From JACDAL01 sp963849115 (lineage in GTDB: Bacteria > Actinomycetota > CADDZG01 > WHSQ01), in the NCBI GenBank assembly GCA_963849115.1, contig CAWKGK010000009.1, forward strand, positions 124,001 to 188,000: 64,000 bases of DNA, written 5' to 3'. The position numbers and the translations under genes are program-made. Numbering within the stretch: the stretch's first letter is position 1; each line of letters begins with the position of its first letter. The notes beneath the pieces were generated by a model, which saw only the letters and a list, made by a program, of their open reading frames with translations, searched no databases and was not told the DNA's origin. Below are positions 17,584 to 27,677 of this stretch, one piece after another.

Positions 17584-19146
17584 GTGCAAGCAAGACGAAC
17601 AGGAGCGACCGGCTCTTTGGAGATAACCAGGGCTCCCCGGCAGAGGGCCAGGTGGGGCAAGGTGCTCGACCAGACCCGCTGCATCGGGTGCCACGCATGC
17701 ACGACCGCGTGCAAATCCGAGAACGAAGTTCCCTTGAGCGTGACGCGCACCTACGTGAAGTCCGTCGAGGTTGGCTATTTTCCCCAAAGTGGGCGTTCGT
17801 TTCAAGTCACCCGCTGCAACATGTGCGAAGACGCGCCGTGCGTGGCCGTCTGCCCGACGGCCGCCATGTATCAGCGAGATGACGGTCTCGTCGACTTCGA
17901 CAAGTCGATCTGCATCGGATGCAAGGCGTGCATCGCCGCCTGTCCTTATGACGCGATCTTCATCAACCCCGAGGATCATTCAGCCGAGAAGTGCAACTTC
18001 TGCTCACATCGGCTCGACGTTGGTCTCGAGCCCGCTTGCGTCGTGGTCTGCCCCGTGGAGGCGATTTTCGTGGGTGATCTCAACGATCCCGAATCGAGAG
18101 TGGCGAAGGTAGTGAACCGTGAACCAGTGGTGGTCCGGCGCCCAGAGAAAGAAACGCGACCCAAGGTCTTCTACAAAGGGGCCCATCAGGTGACGCTCGA
18201 CCCCATCGCGGCGCGCCGGCCGGGTGGAGACACGTTCATGTGGAGCGAACAGACCACCGGGGGGGACCATGTTGCTTCCGGCCATCCCCAAGGATGGAAC
18301 AACTCAAGCGCGGCCGCGCTGTTGTCTTATGACGTCCCTCATCGAGCACCATGGGACTGGCGCGTGAGCCTGTACACCTGGACCAAAGCGATTGCCGCCG
18401 GCGCATACCTGGTGCCGTTGTTGCTCATCCTCGCCGGGTGGCTTTCGTGGACCAGCGATATCTTCACATGGGTGGCCCCGATCACAGGCCTACTCTTTCT
18501 GGCGATTACGGGAGGGCTCCTGATCGCCGATCTCAGCCGACCCAGCCGCTTCTACATGATCTTCACGCGCCCGCAGTGGAGCAGCTGGCTGGTTAAGGGT
18601 GGCTTTCTGATCGCGGCCTACGGTGGCGTGCTGACACTGCATCTGCTCTCCACCGTCGTCGGAATAGGCAGCGCTCACAAGATGCTCGCTTTCCCGGGTC
18701 TTGCCTTGTCGATCATGGCCGCCGTTTACACGGCCTATCTGTTCGCGCAGTCGAAAGGGCGAGACATGTGGCAGAGCCCGCTCTTAGCACCCCACATGTT
18801 CGTGCAGTTGACACTCGCGGGATCTGCTGCGCTGCTGCTTGCTCCGGTGTCCGACGAAACTGCGGTGACGCCCTTGGCCTTCGTCCTTGCGGCCGGAGCT
18901 CTCGGCCACCTCTTGCTGGTGTGGGGAGAGGTAACCCTGGGTCACTCAACCGCCCATACCCACCTTGCCGTATGGGAGATGGTCAGGGGCCGTTTCAGTG
19001 GCTTTTTCTGGGTGGGAGTGGCGCTGGTCGTATTAGGGCTCCTGGCCCCCCTGATCGGGCCGTTCGCCGCCCCGTTCGCGCTCGCCGGTCTCTTGGCTCA
19101 CGAACACGCGTACGTGCAGGCAGCCCAGGCGGTGCCCCTTGCCTAG
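17584..19146 (+). CDS. Fused ferredoxin-NrfD subunit of a molybdenum oxidoreductase
   Basis: The 520-residue protein joins two usual subunits. Residues ~30-160 hold four 4Fe-4S sites: Cys33/36/39/43, Cys78/81/86/90, Cys110/113/116/120 and Cys137/140/152/156. After a linker (~160-250), residues ~260-510 form an NrfD/PsrC-type membrane domain with eight or nine helices (SLYTWTKAIAAGAYLVPLLL, LLIADLSRPSRFYMIFTRPQ). It would carry electrons between the quinone pool and the catalytic subunit encoded next. There is no signal peptide, so the Fe-S part should face the cytoplasm. PsrB/PsrC-type subunits are normally separate genes. The start is GTG 17584; a later GTG at 17662 is less likely. Confidence 0.9.
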   Translation: MQARRTGATGSLEITRAPRQRARWGKVLDQTRCIGCHACTTACKSENEVPLSVTRTYVKSVEVGYFPQSGRSFQVTRCNMCEDAPCVAVCPTAAMYQRDDGLVDFDKSICIGCKACIAACPYDAIFINPEDHSAEKCNFCSHRLDVGLEPACVVVCPVEAIFVGDLNDPESRVAKVVNREPVVVRRPEKETRPKVFYKGAHQVTLDPIAARRPGGDTFMWSEQTTGGDHVASGHPQGWNNSSAAALLSYDVPHRAPWDWRVSLYTWTKAIAAGAYLVPLLLILAGWLSWTSDIFTWVAPITGLLFLAITGGLLIADLSRPSRFYMIFTRPQWSSWLVKGGFLIAAYGGVLTLHLLSTVVGIGSAHKMLAFPGLALSIMAAVYTAYLFAQSKGRDMWQSPLLAPHMFVQLTLAGSAALLLAPVSDETAVTPLAFVLAAGALGHLLLVWGEVTLGHSTAHTHLAVWEMVRGRFSGFFWVGVALVVLGLLAPLIGPFAAPFALAGLLAHEHAYVQAAQAVPLA

Positions 19147-19173
19147 AACACGAAGGCGTAGGAAGGAGGCGCC

Positions 19174-22086
19174 ATGACGGCGAGGAACCTCGATGACGTT
19201 GCACGCCGAGTGAGCGCGGCGCGAGCAGAGGTAGAAGCTCGTGGCGAAACCTTCTATCCGGGCCCTAGTCGCATCAATCTCGCTGCTTTTCCTCCCAAGG
19301 AGCGATGGGACGACTGGATCGAACTGGACTCGCGCTCATACCCACAGAGAGTGGAGAAGCGCTACATGCTCGTTCCCACGACCTGCTTCAACTGTGAATC
19401 GGCCTGCGGTCTTCTCGCCTACGTCGACAAAGAAACTCTGCAGGTTCGCAAGTTCGAGGGAAACCCCGAGCACCCCGGCTCGCGAGGACGCAACTGCGCC
19501 AAGGGGCCGGCCACGCTCAACCAGGTCACGGACCCGGATCGCATCCTCTACCCACTCAAGCGCGCCGGAGCTCGGGGGGAGGGCAAGTGGGTCAGGGTTA
19601 CCTGGGACGAGGCGCTTGAGGAGCTCGCCGCACGAATCCGCAAGGCGATCACCGATGAGCGTCACAACGAGATCATGTATCACGTGGGGAGGCCCGGCGA
19701 GGATGGTTTCACCGAGCGCGTGCTCGCCACCTGGGGGGTGGATGGGCACAACTCCCACACCAACGTGTGCTCTTCCGGAGCGCGCGCCGGTTACCACTTC
19801 TGGACTGGTATCGACAGGCCGAGCCCGGATCACGCGAACGCCAGTGTCATATACCTCATAAGTGCGCATCTGGAGGCCGGTCACTATTTCAATCCCCATG
19901 CCCAGCGGGTCATGGAGGCCAAGCAGGCCGGCGCCAAGCTGATCGTCCTCGACGTGCGCCTGTCCAATACGGCCGCTCACGCCGACCACTGGTTGTCGCC
20001 CTATCCCGGAAGCGAGGCGGCCATCAATCTATCGATTGCAAACCACCTCATCCAGAAGGGGATCTACAACCGCGAGTTCGTAAGTCGATGGTGGAACTGG
20101 AGGGAATATCTTGCCCAGGAGCATCCCGAGCTGGAGGAGACCTTCGAAGTCTTCGAAGCGCTGCTCAGAGAGCTTTATAAGGACTTCACCTTTGAGTTCG
20201 CGGCGGCCGAATCCGGTATTGCGCCGGAGGTACTCGAGGAAGTCGCCGAAATCGTTGCGACCGCCGGAACCCGTCTTTCGACGCACAGCTGGCGGTCGGC
20301 TGCGGCGGGAAACCTTGGCGGCTGGCAGGTGGCGCGCACTCTGTTCTTACTCAACGCCCTGCTGGGGGCGATTGCCACACCGGGGGGGACCTACCCGAAC
20401 GCGTGGCACAAGTTCGTTCCCGCGCCCATCTACTCTCCGCCGCATCCTCACACCTGGAATGAGCTCACGTGGCCGCTCGAGTATCCATTGGCGTTGAACG
20501 AACTTAGCTTCCTGCTGCCGCACTTTCTCAAAGAGGACAGAGGGCGGCTTGATGTCTATTTCACCCGTGTGTACAACCCGGTGTGGACGAACCCGGACGG
20601 TTTCTCCTGGATCGAGGCGCTGACCGACAAGGACAAGGTGGGTCTACACATCGCGCTCACGCCGACCTGGAACGAGACGGCATACTTCGCCGACTACATC
20701 CTGCCAATGGGGCACTCATCTGAGCGCCACGACGTCCATTCCTACGAGCAGTATGACGGCCAATGGATTGGATTCCGCCAACCTGTTCTGAGAGCCGCGC
20801 GTGAACGCCTCGGTGAGAGCATCGCCGACACACGGGAGGTCAATCCCGGAGAGGTGTGGGAGGAAAACGAGTTCTGGATCGAGCTGTCGTGGCGCATCGA
20901 TCCCGACGGGGATCTCGGCATTCGCCGGTACTACGAGTCTCGGAAAAATCCCGGCACTAAGCTTGGTGTGGACGAATACTACGAGTGGATGTTCGAAAAC
21001 TCGGTGCCCGGACTCCCCGAGGCAGCGAGGGCTGAGAGTGTTAGCCCGCTGGATTACATGCGTCGCTACGGTGCGTTCGAGATCTCCAAGGAGATCGGGC
21101 CGGTTCACGAACAGGAAATCCCACCCGGCGAGCTCGTCGGAGTAGGCGAGAGTCGCCTCGGGCGCGTGTTTGCCAACTCCGAAGACCCGCCTTCCGCAAA
21201 TATCGTGCCCCAGGCGACGCCGGAACCCGATGCCATCGGGCGCCGGGCTGTGGGGGTGCGCGTCGATGACAAGGTGCTGCGCGGTTTTCCGACACCCTCG
21301 GGGCGTCTTGAGTTCTTTTCCACGACGCTGGCGAATTGGGGCTGGAAGGAGCACGCTTTGCCCGGCTACATTCGTAGCCACATCCATCCTGCGGCACTCG
21401 GCCCGGAACAGATGCCGCTCATCTCGACTTTTCGGCTGCCCGTCCAGATTCACACGCGTTCGGCCAACGCCAAGTGGCTCGACGAAATCGCACACACCAA
21501 TCCGCTGTGGCTGCACCCTTCGGATGCCGCCAGGCTCGAGATCGGCGCCTCTGACCTCGTGCGCGTAAGCACCGAGATCGGCCATTTCGTGGTCAAGGCC
21601 TGGATCAGCGAGGGAATCCGACCCGGCGTCGTCGCCTGCAGCCACCACATGGGCCGGTGGAAGCTCACCGATCAAGGACAGCGTCAGATGATGGCGACGG
21701 TGGCTCTGGACGGCGATGAAGGGCGCTGGGGATTGTCGCGGCTCAAGGGAGTCGAGCCGTATGAGTCGGATGATCCCGACACCAAGCGGATCTGGTGGAC
21801 CGATGTGGGGGTGCATCAGAACCTCACCTTCTCAGTGCACCCCGACCCCATCTCAGGCCAGCATTGCTGGCACCAGGCAGTTCGTGTGTCTAAAGCAGAG
21901 CCCGGGGATTCGTACGGCGACATCTTCGTTGACACCACGAAGGCGCACGAGATCTACCTGAGATGGCTAGAGCTGACCAGAAATGCCCTCGCGGTTTCAC
22001 CGGATGAGACTCGCAGGCCTTACTGGCTGATGCGCCCCCTCAAGCCGTCCAAGGACGTGTTCAGACTCCCGAAAGTGCGGACATGA
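19174..22086 (+). CDS. Molybdopterin oxidoreductase catalytic subunit (DMSO reductase family, no Tat signal)
   Basis: The 970-residue protein has an N-terminal 4Fe-4S motif, Cys71-x2-Cys74-x3-Cys78 and Cys108 (GRNCAKG). Bis-MGD-binding domains follow, with Cys199 in HTNVCSSGAR at the place of the Mo ligand. The C-terminal cofactor-binding domain (HTRSANAKWLDEI, NPLWLHPSDAARL) is also present. The N-terminus (MTARNLDDVARRV) has no twin-arginine signal, unlike periplasmic Psr/Phs/Dms enzymes, so the active site should be cytoplasmic, as in SoeABC-type sulfite dehydrogenases. A strong AAGGAGG site precedes the ATG. The substrate is unknown; sulfur compounds are one option. Confidence 0.92.
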   Translation: MTARNLDDVARRVSAARAEVEARGETFYPGPSRINLAAFPPKERWDDWIELDSRSYPQRVEKRYMLVPTTCFNCESACGLLAYVDKETLQVRKFEGNPEHPGSRGRNCAKGPATLNQVTDPDRILYPLKRAGARGEGKWVRVTWDEALEELAARIRKAITDERHNEIMYHVGRPGEDGFTERVLATWGVDGHNSHTNVCSSGARAGYHFWTGIDRPSPDHANASVIYLISAHLEAGHYFNPHAQRVMEAKQAGAKLIVLDVRLSNTAAHADHWLSPYPGSEAAINLSIANHLIQKGIYNREFVSRWWNWREYLAQEHPELEETFEVFEALLRELYKDFTFEFAAAESGIAPEVLEEVAEIVATAGTRLSTHSWRSAAAGNLGGWQVARTLFLLNALLGAIATPGGTYPNAWHKFVPAPIYSPPHPHTWNELTWPLEYPLALNELSFLLPHFLKEDRGRLDVYFTRVYNPVWTNPDGFSWIEALTDKDKVGLHIALTPTWNETAYFADYILPMGHSSERHDVHSYEQYDGQWIGFRQPVLRAARERLGESIADTREVNPGEVWEENEFWIELSWRIDPDGDLGIRRYYESRKNPGTKLGVDEYYEWMFENSVPGLPEAARAESVSPLDYMRRYGAFEISKEIGPVHEQEIPPGELVGVGESRLGRVFANSEDPPSANIVPQATPEPDAIGRRAVGVRVDDKVLRGFPTPSGRLEFFSTTLANWGWKEHALPGYIRSHIHPAALGPEQMPLISTFRLPVQIHTRSANAKWLDEIAHTNPLWLHPSDAARLEIGASDLVRVSTEIGHFVVKAWISEGIRPGVVACSHHMGRWKLTDQGQRQMMATVALDGDEGRWGLSRLKGVEPYESDDPDTKRIWWTDVGVHQNLTFSVHPDPISGQHCWHQAVRVSKAEPGDSYGDIFVDTTKAHEIYLRWLELTRNALAVSPDETRRPYWLMRPLKPSKDVFRLPKVRT

Positions 22087-22979
22087 CCGCGCGGGCGGAG
22101 CTGTTCCGAGTGCTCGGCTCCCTGTGTGAGGCGCCAACCCCTGCGGCGCGCAACCTGGGGGCCGCGCTCGCTCTCCCCGGACGGCCGACAGATCATGACC
22201 ACACCGATGTATTCCTCTTCCAGCTGTATCCGTATGCATCGGTGTACCTGGGGCCCGAGGGAATGTTGGGGGGCGAAGCGCGCGATCGGGTGGCAGGTTT
22301 CTGGCGCGCCCTGGGATTTCGCCCTCCGGCCGAACCGGATCATCTGGCGGCGCTGCTGGCGTTGTACGCAAGTCTTATCGAGTGGGAGCTGGAGGAGACC
22401 GAAGTTGCCCGGCGTGCACTCAGACGTCAAGCCCGGAAAGCCCTGCTGTGGGAGCATCTCCTTAGTTGGGTGCCCGTCTTCGCGCACAAAGTTCGCAGGC
22501 TGGAGATCCCCTTCTATGCGGGGTGGGCGGATCTGCTTCTCGAAGCGGTTATCGATGAAGCCAGAACGGTTGGGCGCCAGGAGACGCTGTCCCTACACCT
22601 CAGGGACGCGCCGGAGTTGTCGCCCCCTTCAGAGGATCCGAGCTCATTTCTGGCCGGGCTGCTGGCCCCTGTGCGCAGCGGGATCGTTCTCACCCGTGCC
22701 GATCTCTCACGCGCCGCCCGCGATCTCGATCTCGGCCTTCGGGTGGGCGAGCGTCGCTTTGTCCTCGAAAGTTTCTTTTCCCAAGACGCCGACGCGTCAC
22801 TGGCCTGGCTGACCCAGGAGGCGTACCACTCGGCCGAACGACATGCGTCCTTCGCACACGATCTCTCAGGCATTTCCTCGTTCTGGAGTGGAAGGGCCCA
22901 AACCACTGCCGCCCTGTTGTCCGAAGATCTTTCTTCCGGCGGAGAGGAGGTCGCTGAAGCTGCAAGTCGCGCGAAATGA
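22083..22979 (+). CDS. TorD/DmsD-family chaperone for the molybdoenzyme
   Basis: The 298-residue, all-helical protein has the TorD-family pattern LYPYASVYLGPEGMLGGEA followed by VAGFWRALGF and the helix pair around HLAALLALYASLIEWELEE. Such chaperones bind the apo-catalytic subunit and help insert the molybdenum cofactor; some also guard the Tat signal. Because the catalytic subunit here has no Tat signal, only the assembly role applies. Its ATG overlaps the oxidoreductase stop (ATGA), showing tight coupling. It is longer than classic TorD (~200 residues); the extra C-terminal half is helical. Confidence 0.85.
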   Translation: MTARAELFRVLGSLCEAPTPAARNLGAALALPGRPTDHDHTDVFLFQLYPYASVYLGPEGMLGGEARDRVAGFWRALGFRPPAEPDHLAALLALYASLIEWELEETEVARRALRRQARKALLWEHLLSWVPVFAHKVRRLEIPFYAGWADLLLEAVIDEARTVGRQETLSLHLRDAPELSPPSEDPSSFLAGLLAPVRSGIVLTRADLSRAARDLDLGLRVGERRFVLESFFSQDADASLAWLTQEAYHSAERHASFAHDLSGISSFWSGRAQTTAALLSEDLSSGGEEVAEAASRAK

Positions 22980-22997
22980 ATCGCTCGCGGCGACGTC

Positions 22998-25649
22998 ATG
23001 GAGTCGGCAATCGATATGCGAGACCTTCCTACCGGCACCGTCACCTTCCTGTTCACGGACATGGAGGGCTCAACGCGACTGCTGGAGCGGCTCGGGGAGC
23101 AGTACCGGGACGTCCAGCACCGCCACAACTCCATCATCCGCGGGGCCATCGCCGAGGGCGGCGGCCGTGAGGTGAGCACCGAGGGCGACTCGTTCTTCGC
23201 GGTATTCCCCACGCCCGGCGGCGCGGTCGGCGCCGCCGTCCGCGCCCAGCGCGAGCTCGCTGCAGCACCGTGGCCGGACGGGGTTGTCGTCCGAGTACGG
23301 ATGGGACTCCACACCGGAGATGGGATCGTAGGCGGCGACAACTATCTCGGTCTGGATGTCAACCGAGGCGCACGGATCGCCTCGGCGGCGCATGGTGGAC
23401 AGGTCCTTCTTTCCGACGCCACTAGAGCTTTGGTCGAACGGAGCTTGCCCGTCGCAACGTGCTTCCGAGATCTCGGCTCGCACCGCCTGAAGGACCTCGC
23501 GCATGCGGAACGCCTGCACCAGATGGTGATCGAGGGGCTGGAGCAGGACTTCCCGCCGCTCCGAACGATGGATGCCCGGCCCAACAACCTTCCGGCGCAG
23601 CTCACACGGTTTATCGGTCGGGACCATGAGATCCGCCGGGTCCGCGAGCTGTTGGCGAGGAACCGTCTCGTGACCCTGACCGGGCCCGGCGGAACCGGCA
23701 AGACCAGGGTCGCGCTTGCGTTAGCGGGGGAAGCCCTCACCGACTTTCGTGATGGCGTCTTCTTCGTCGGCCTCTCCTCCGTCACCGACGCGGAACTCGT
23801 GGCCCCAGAGACGGCCGCGGCGCTCGGCGTGCCCGAGGAGCCGGGACGCCAATTCCTGGACACGCTGGGGGATCATCTGCGACTGAGGAACGTCCTGCTC
23901 GTGCTGGATAATCTCGAGCAGGTCGTGGACGCGGCCCCGGGGTTCGTCGAGCCGCTGTTGCGCGCCGCGCCCGAAGTCAAGGCGCTGGTCACCAGCCGCG
24001 TTCCCCTGCACGTCTATGGAGAGCAAGAGTTTCCGGTCCCACCACTCGCGCTTCCGGATCCGAAGCATCTCCCTGACGTGGACAGCCTCGCTCGGTTCGA
24101 AGCTGTAGCCCTGTTCGCCGACCGTGCTGCGGCCGGCAAGCCGGACTTTCGCCTCACCGCCGAGAACGCCCGCACGGTGGCGGAGATCACGGCACGCCTC
24201 GACGGGCTACCACTCGCCATCGAGCTCGCCGCGAGCCGGGTGAAGCTCCTGTCTCCAAAGCTGCTACTGGCACGGCTCGAACAGCGGCTCCCGCTGCTTA
24301 CCGCAAGAGACCGCAACGTGCCGGAACGGCAGCGCACGTTGCGTCGGACGATCGAGTGGAGCTACGAGCTGCTAGACGAGGCGGAGCAGCGGATGTTCTC
24401 CCGCTTGTCGGTGTTCTCCGGCGGGGCCGACCTGGAAGCGGCGGAGGCAGTGGTGAACCCGAAGAGCGAGCTCGGGCTGGACACCCTGGATGCTCTAGCC
24501 TCGCTGGTCGACAGCAACCTTGTGCGGAGCGTGGATGCGGCCGGCGGTGAATCGCGCTTCGTCATGCTCGAGACGATCCGCGAGTACGGGCTCGAGCGCC
24601 TCGCAGAAGCCGGGGAGGAGGCGGCCATCCGACGCCGCCACGCGGAGCACTGGACCCAGGTAGCCGAGCACGCTCTCGAGGCGCTGTCCGGCCCCGAGCA
24701 AGCGGTGTGGACCCGGCGCTTGGAGGTAGACCACGACAACTTCCGCTCGGTGCTTAGCTGGGTGCTGCGTTCTGGCGAAGCGGAGCTCGGCCTACGGCTC
24801 GGCGCGGCCCTCAGCGACTTCTGGCGACTCGGAAGTCATGTCCGGGAGGGGGTGCGATGGCTGGGCAACGTCCTGGCATTGCCGGGAGCGGACGGAAGCA
24901 CCCTTCGAAGGGCACGAGCTCTGACCGCGGCCGGGGAGCTCCACGCGTGGATCAACGCGCCGGAGGCCTATCTGGGCTTCGCGCAGGAGGCGGTGGCGAT
25001 CTATCGTGATCTGGGCGACTCGCCCGGGATCGCAGTGGCGCTGCAGGAGCTCGGATGGGCCCAGCTGCAGCTCGGCCACCTCGACGAGGCGCGGACCAAT
25101 CTCGACGAGGCGAAGAAACTCAGCATCGGCCTCCGGGATCAGCAGAAGGCGGGTGAGTGCTTGAATGGTCTCGGGATGCTGGCACTGCTCCAGGGCCAAC
25201 TTCAGCAGGCACGGTCGCTGTTCGAGGAAGCGTTGGAGGCGTTCAAAGACCTTGGTAACACGTACTGGGTAGCGCTCATGGAGCTCATCGTGTCGCAGGT
25301 CGACAGAAGGGAGGGAAAATTCGATTCTGCCGACAACCGTATACGAGCGGGCCTGGCCGCATTCCAACAGCTCGACAGCCTCATGGGAACCATGTGGGCG
25401 CTTTACTCGTTTGCCGACCTCGCCCTGCATCGCGGCCAACACGAGCGGGCGCTCCGCCTGGTTGGAGCTTCCCACTCCCTGAGAGAACGGGTAGGGGAGA
25501 TGCCGGCACTCGTGATGGCGACGATGGGGGACGTCGGAGAAGCGGCCCGCTCATTGCTGGACGCCGAAACGGCGGAGGGCCTCTACCGGGAGGGACTGAC
25601 GCTGGAGGTCGAGCACGCGGTCGCGTACGCACTGCAACACGAAACATGA
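22998..25649 (+). CDS. Class III cyclase fused to AAA/NB-ARC-type ATPase and TPR-like repeats
   Basis: The 883-residue protein begins with a class III adenylate/guanylate cyclase domain (about 10-185). Both metal Asp motifs are visible, FLFTDMEGSTRL and TEGDSFFAVF. A P-loop ATPase of the STAND type follows (RFIGRDHEI, LTGPGGTGKTR, Walker B-like LLVLDNLEQV, SRVPLHVYGEQ). A helical bridge (LETIREYGLERLAE) and tetratricopeptide-like repeats occupy about 560-880. It is probably a regulated signalling protein whose cyclase responds to ligand or partner binding by the repeats. ATG 22998 or 23016 could start it. The cyclic nucleotide made cannot be told from the sequence. Confidence 0.9.
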   Translation: MESAIDMRDLPTGTVTFLFTDMEGSTRLLERLGEQYRDVQHRHNSIIRGAIAEGGGREVSTEGDSFFAVFPTPGGAVGAAVRAQRELAAAPWPDGVVVRVRMGLHTGDGIVGGDNYLGLDVNRGARIASAAHGGQVLLSDATRALVERSLPVATCFRDLGSHRLKDLAHAERLHQMVIEGLEQDFPPLRTMDARPNNLPAQLTRFIGRDHEIRRVRELLARNRLVTLTGPGGTGKTRVALALAGEALTDFRDGVFFVGLSSVTDAELVAPETAAALGVPEEPGRQFLDTLGDHLRLRNVLLVLDNLEQVVDAAPGFVEPLLRAAPEVKALVTSRVPLHVYGEQEFPVPPLALPDPKHLPDVDSLARFEAVALFADRAAAGKPDFRLTAENARTVAEITARLDGLPLAIELAASRVKLLSPKLLLARLEQRLPLLTARDRNVPERQRTLRRTIEWSYELLDEAEQRMFSRLSVFSGGADLEAAEAVVNPKSELGLDTLDALASLVDSNLVRSVDAAGGESRFVMLETIREYGLERLAEAGEEAAIRRRHAEHWTQVAEHALEALSGPEQAVWTRRLEVDHDNFRSVLSWVLRSGEAELGLRLGAALSDFWRLGSHVREGVRWLGNVLALPGADGSTLRRARALTAAGELHAWINAPEAYLGFAQEAVAIYRDLGDSPGIAVALQELGWAQLQLGHLDEARTNLDEAKKLSIGLRDQQKAGECLNGLGMLALLQGQLQQARSLFEEALEAFKDLGNTYWVALMELIVSQVDRREGKFDSADNRIRAGLAAFQQLDSLMGTMWALYSFADLALHRGQHERALRLVGASHSLRERVGEMPALVMATMGDVGEAARSLLDAETAEGLYREGLTLEVEHAVAYALQHET

Positions 25650-25709
25650 CTCAGGGAGGCACCGTTCACGTCGTAGCGGATTGCGCAGATTACGTCTAGT
25701 TGCAGTTAG

Positions 25710-27677
25710 TTAGGGATAAATCGAGGCCACTTCGACGTCCTCGGACACTCCCTTGAGCGTGACCGAGCGAAGCTCGCCGACGGGGAATCGAAGGTCGACT
25801 GCATCGATCAGATCTCGAGAGGCGAGGATCTCACCTTCTGCGGCGAGCGCACCGATCCGGGCCGCGGCGTGGACGCCCTTGCCGCCGTAGTCGCGTCCCT
25901 TCTGGGTGGCTTCCGCACGATGTAGACCCACACGCACCTGCGGAGCAAAACCGTGCGCCCTGCTGTGTTCCCGCAGTCGACGCTGTACCGTCACGGCACA
26001 TTCGACGGCGTCATAGGGGCTGTCGAAGACGACGAAGAAGCCGTCCCCGACCTTGTTGTTCTCGAGACCATGATGCTCTGAGAAGCATCTGCGGAGCATC
26101 TGGTCGTGCCACTCGAGGAGGTTCTCCCATGCCTTGTCACCCATCGCGTCGACGAGGTTCGTCGATTTGACGATGTCCGTGAACATGAACGTCTTCGTGA
26201 CTCGGGCTCCAGGGGCCGAAGCCTTGGGCACACCCTCGGCTATCTCCTCCCCGAGAAGCTCCATCGCGGTACGGTGGTCGAGTACCGCGCCCAATTTTTC
26301 GAATGCGGATCTGGCGGCCTGTATCTCCCGTCGACCGCTCTCATCATCCCCGTCGGCGCTCAACGCCACTCCGAGCAGCATCCGGGTGCGGGCGGCTTCG
26401 TAGGGGAGGTCTGCCTGGGTCCACAGTCGCCAGCTCCGGCGGAAGCTCTGACTCGCTTTTCCAGGATTGCCTTGCGCCTGGAGGATCTCACCGCGCGCAC
26501 GAAGGGCCGCAGCCTTCAGTGGAGGGGTCCCGAACGTTTGGGCCAACGATTCAAGTCTCTCGGTGGCCGCGCGAGCCGTTTCGAGGTCCTCGGCGGCGAG
26601 GGCTATCTCGACCTGAGCCGGCAGCAGCCGTGACCTGCGGATGTCATCGATCGTTTCATCGTCGAGGGCTCGATCGATGCCGACGCGCGCAGAACGTACC
26701 CTTCCTTGCGCAAGGCGAAGCATGGATAGTCCGGGCTCAGGTTCCCGGCCAAGCTCGTGTGCCTGACCAAATGCTTCTTCCGCCTCGGCGAGATCCCCCA
26801 TCCTCAGGCGTATCTCGCCTATCTCGTTGAGTCCTTCGGCCACGAACTCCAGATTGAAGCTCTGGAGCTCATCTAGCGCGCCCCTCAGCTCCTGCTCAGC
26901 CTCCGCCCATCCGCCCCGAAGCCGCACGATCTCGGCACGATGGACCCGGCAGATGCCGGGAAACCCCGAGATTGATTGCCGCTCGCACCATCGCTTGGCA
27001 GCCTCAGTCCACTGCGCTGCCCTCTCATAGTCGGCGAGCTGCGTGGTGGTGGTGATGGCGAGACAGTAGATGATTCCTGAGGCCAGCGGATTTAGTTCGC
27101 CGCTCACTGCGGCCACAGTAGCTTCGTCCAGCAGACTCAGGCCTTCATCCACGAGTCCCTTGGCGACCAGCACCCTCCCCTTCTGGAGCAACCCATAGGC
27201 CAGAAGGTCACGATCTCCGAACCGCGTGCCGAGTTCAAGCACGAGTTCGGCCTGCTCGAGTGCTGCGTCGAGGTCACCAACGTCCAAAAAGGCGTGGGTC
27301 CGCATCCAGGCGAGATAGCCATGCGCGGGCGATTCTTCCTCTTTCTCCAAGAGCCGCTCAGCCCGGTTGAACCAGCCCTGGGAAATCGAATGGGCTAGCT
27401 TTCCCGAGTAGTCATGAGACAGGACGAGCGCGATCATGGCGGCGCGCGGGAGATCCCCCCCCTTCAAGTAGGTGGCATAGGCACGCTCCCGGGCGTCGAT
27501 GCACTCCTCGATCCGACCCGTCCACCAGGCAGCCTCGGCAAGCGCGGACAGGTCGTCCGCGGAGAGCGCCTCGCTGCGATCCGCCTCCTTCAGAAGGCGA
27601 TACGCGTCTCGCCAGGCATTCTTGGCAATCGCTTCCCGCCCCTTAAGCAGGTACGATCCATCGACGACTTGGGTCAC
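25710..27677 (-). CDS. TPR-repeat protein with C-terminal class III cyclase domain
   Basis: The ~655-residue protein carries helical tetratricopeptide-like repeats over about residues 10-470. A class III cyclase domain of ~165 residues follows, with the metal motifs FMFTDIVKSTNL and KVGDGFFVVFDS, and GKGVHAAARIGALA as the substrate/transition-state region. The domain order is the reverse of the convergent neighbour at 22998-25649. The GTG at 27677 is chosen because AAGGGGA lies about 8 bases upstream and the frame above it lacks family-like sequence. It is probably a soluble signalling cyclase or a protein using a cyclase fold for regulation. The two genes end 60 bp apart. Confidence 0.88.
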   Translation of the reverse strand: MTQVVDGSYLLKGREAIAKNAWRDAYRLLKEADRSEALSADDLSALAEAAWWTGRIEECIDARERAYATYLKGGDLPRAAMIALVLSHDYSGKLAHSISQGWFNRAERLLEKEEESPAHGYLAWMRTHAFLDVGDLDAALEQAELVLELGTRFGDRDLLAYGLLQKGRVLVAKGLVDEGLSLLDEATVAAVSGELNPLASGIIYCLAITTTTQLADYERAAQWTEAAKRWCERQSISGFPGICRVHRAEIVRLRGGWAEAEQELRGALDELQSFNLEFVAEGLNEIGEIRLRMGDLAEAEEAFGQAHELGREPEPGLSMLRLAQGRVRSARVGIDRALDDETIDDIRRSRLLPAQVEIALAAEDLETARAATERLESLAQTFGTPPLKAAALRARGEILQAQGNPGKASQSFRRSWRLWTQADLPYEAARTRMLLGVALSADGDDESGRREIQAARSAFEKLGAVLDHRTAMELLGEEIAEGVPKASAPGARVTKTFMFTDIVKSTNLVDAMGDKAWENLLEWHDQMLRRCFSEHHGLENNKVGDGFFVVFDSPYDAVECAVTVQRRLREHSRAHGFAPQVRVGLHRAEATQKGRDYGGKGVHAAARIGALAAEGEILASRDLIDAVDLRFPVGELRSVTLKGVSEDVEVASIYP

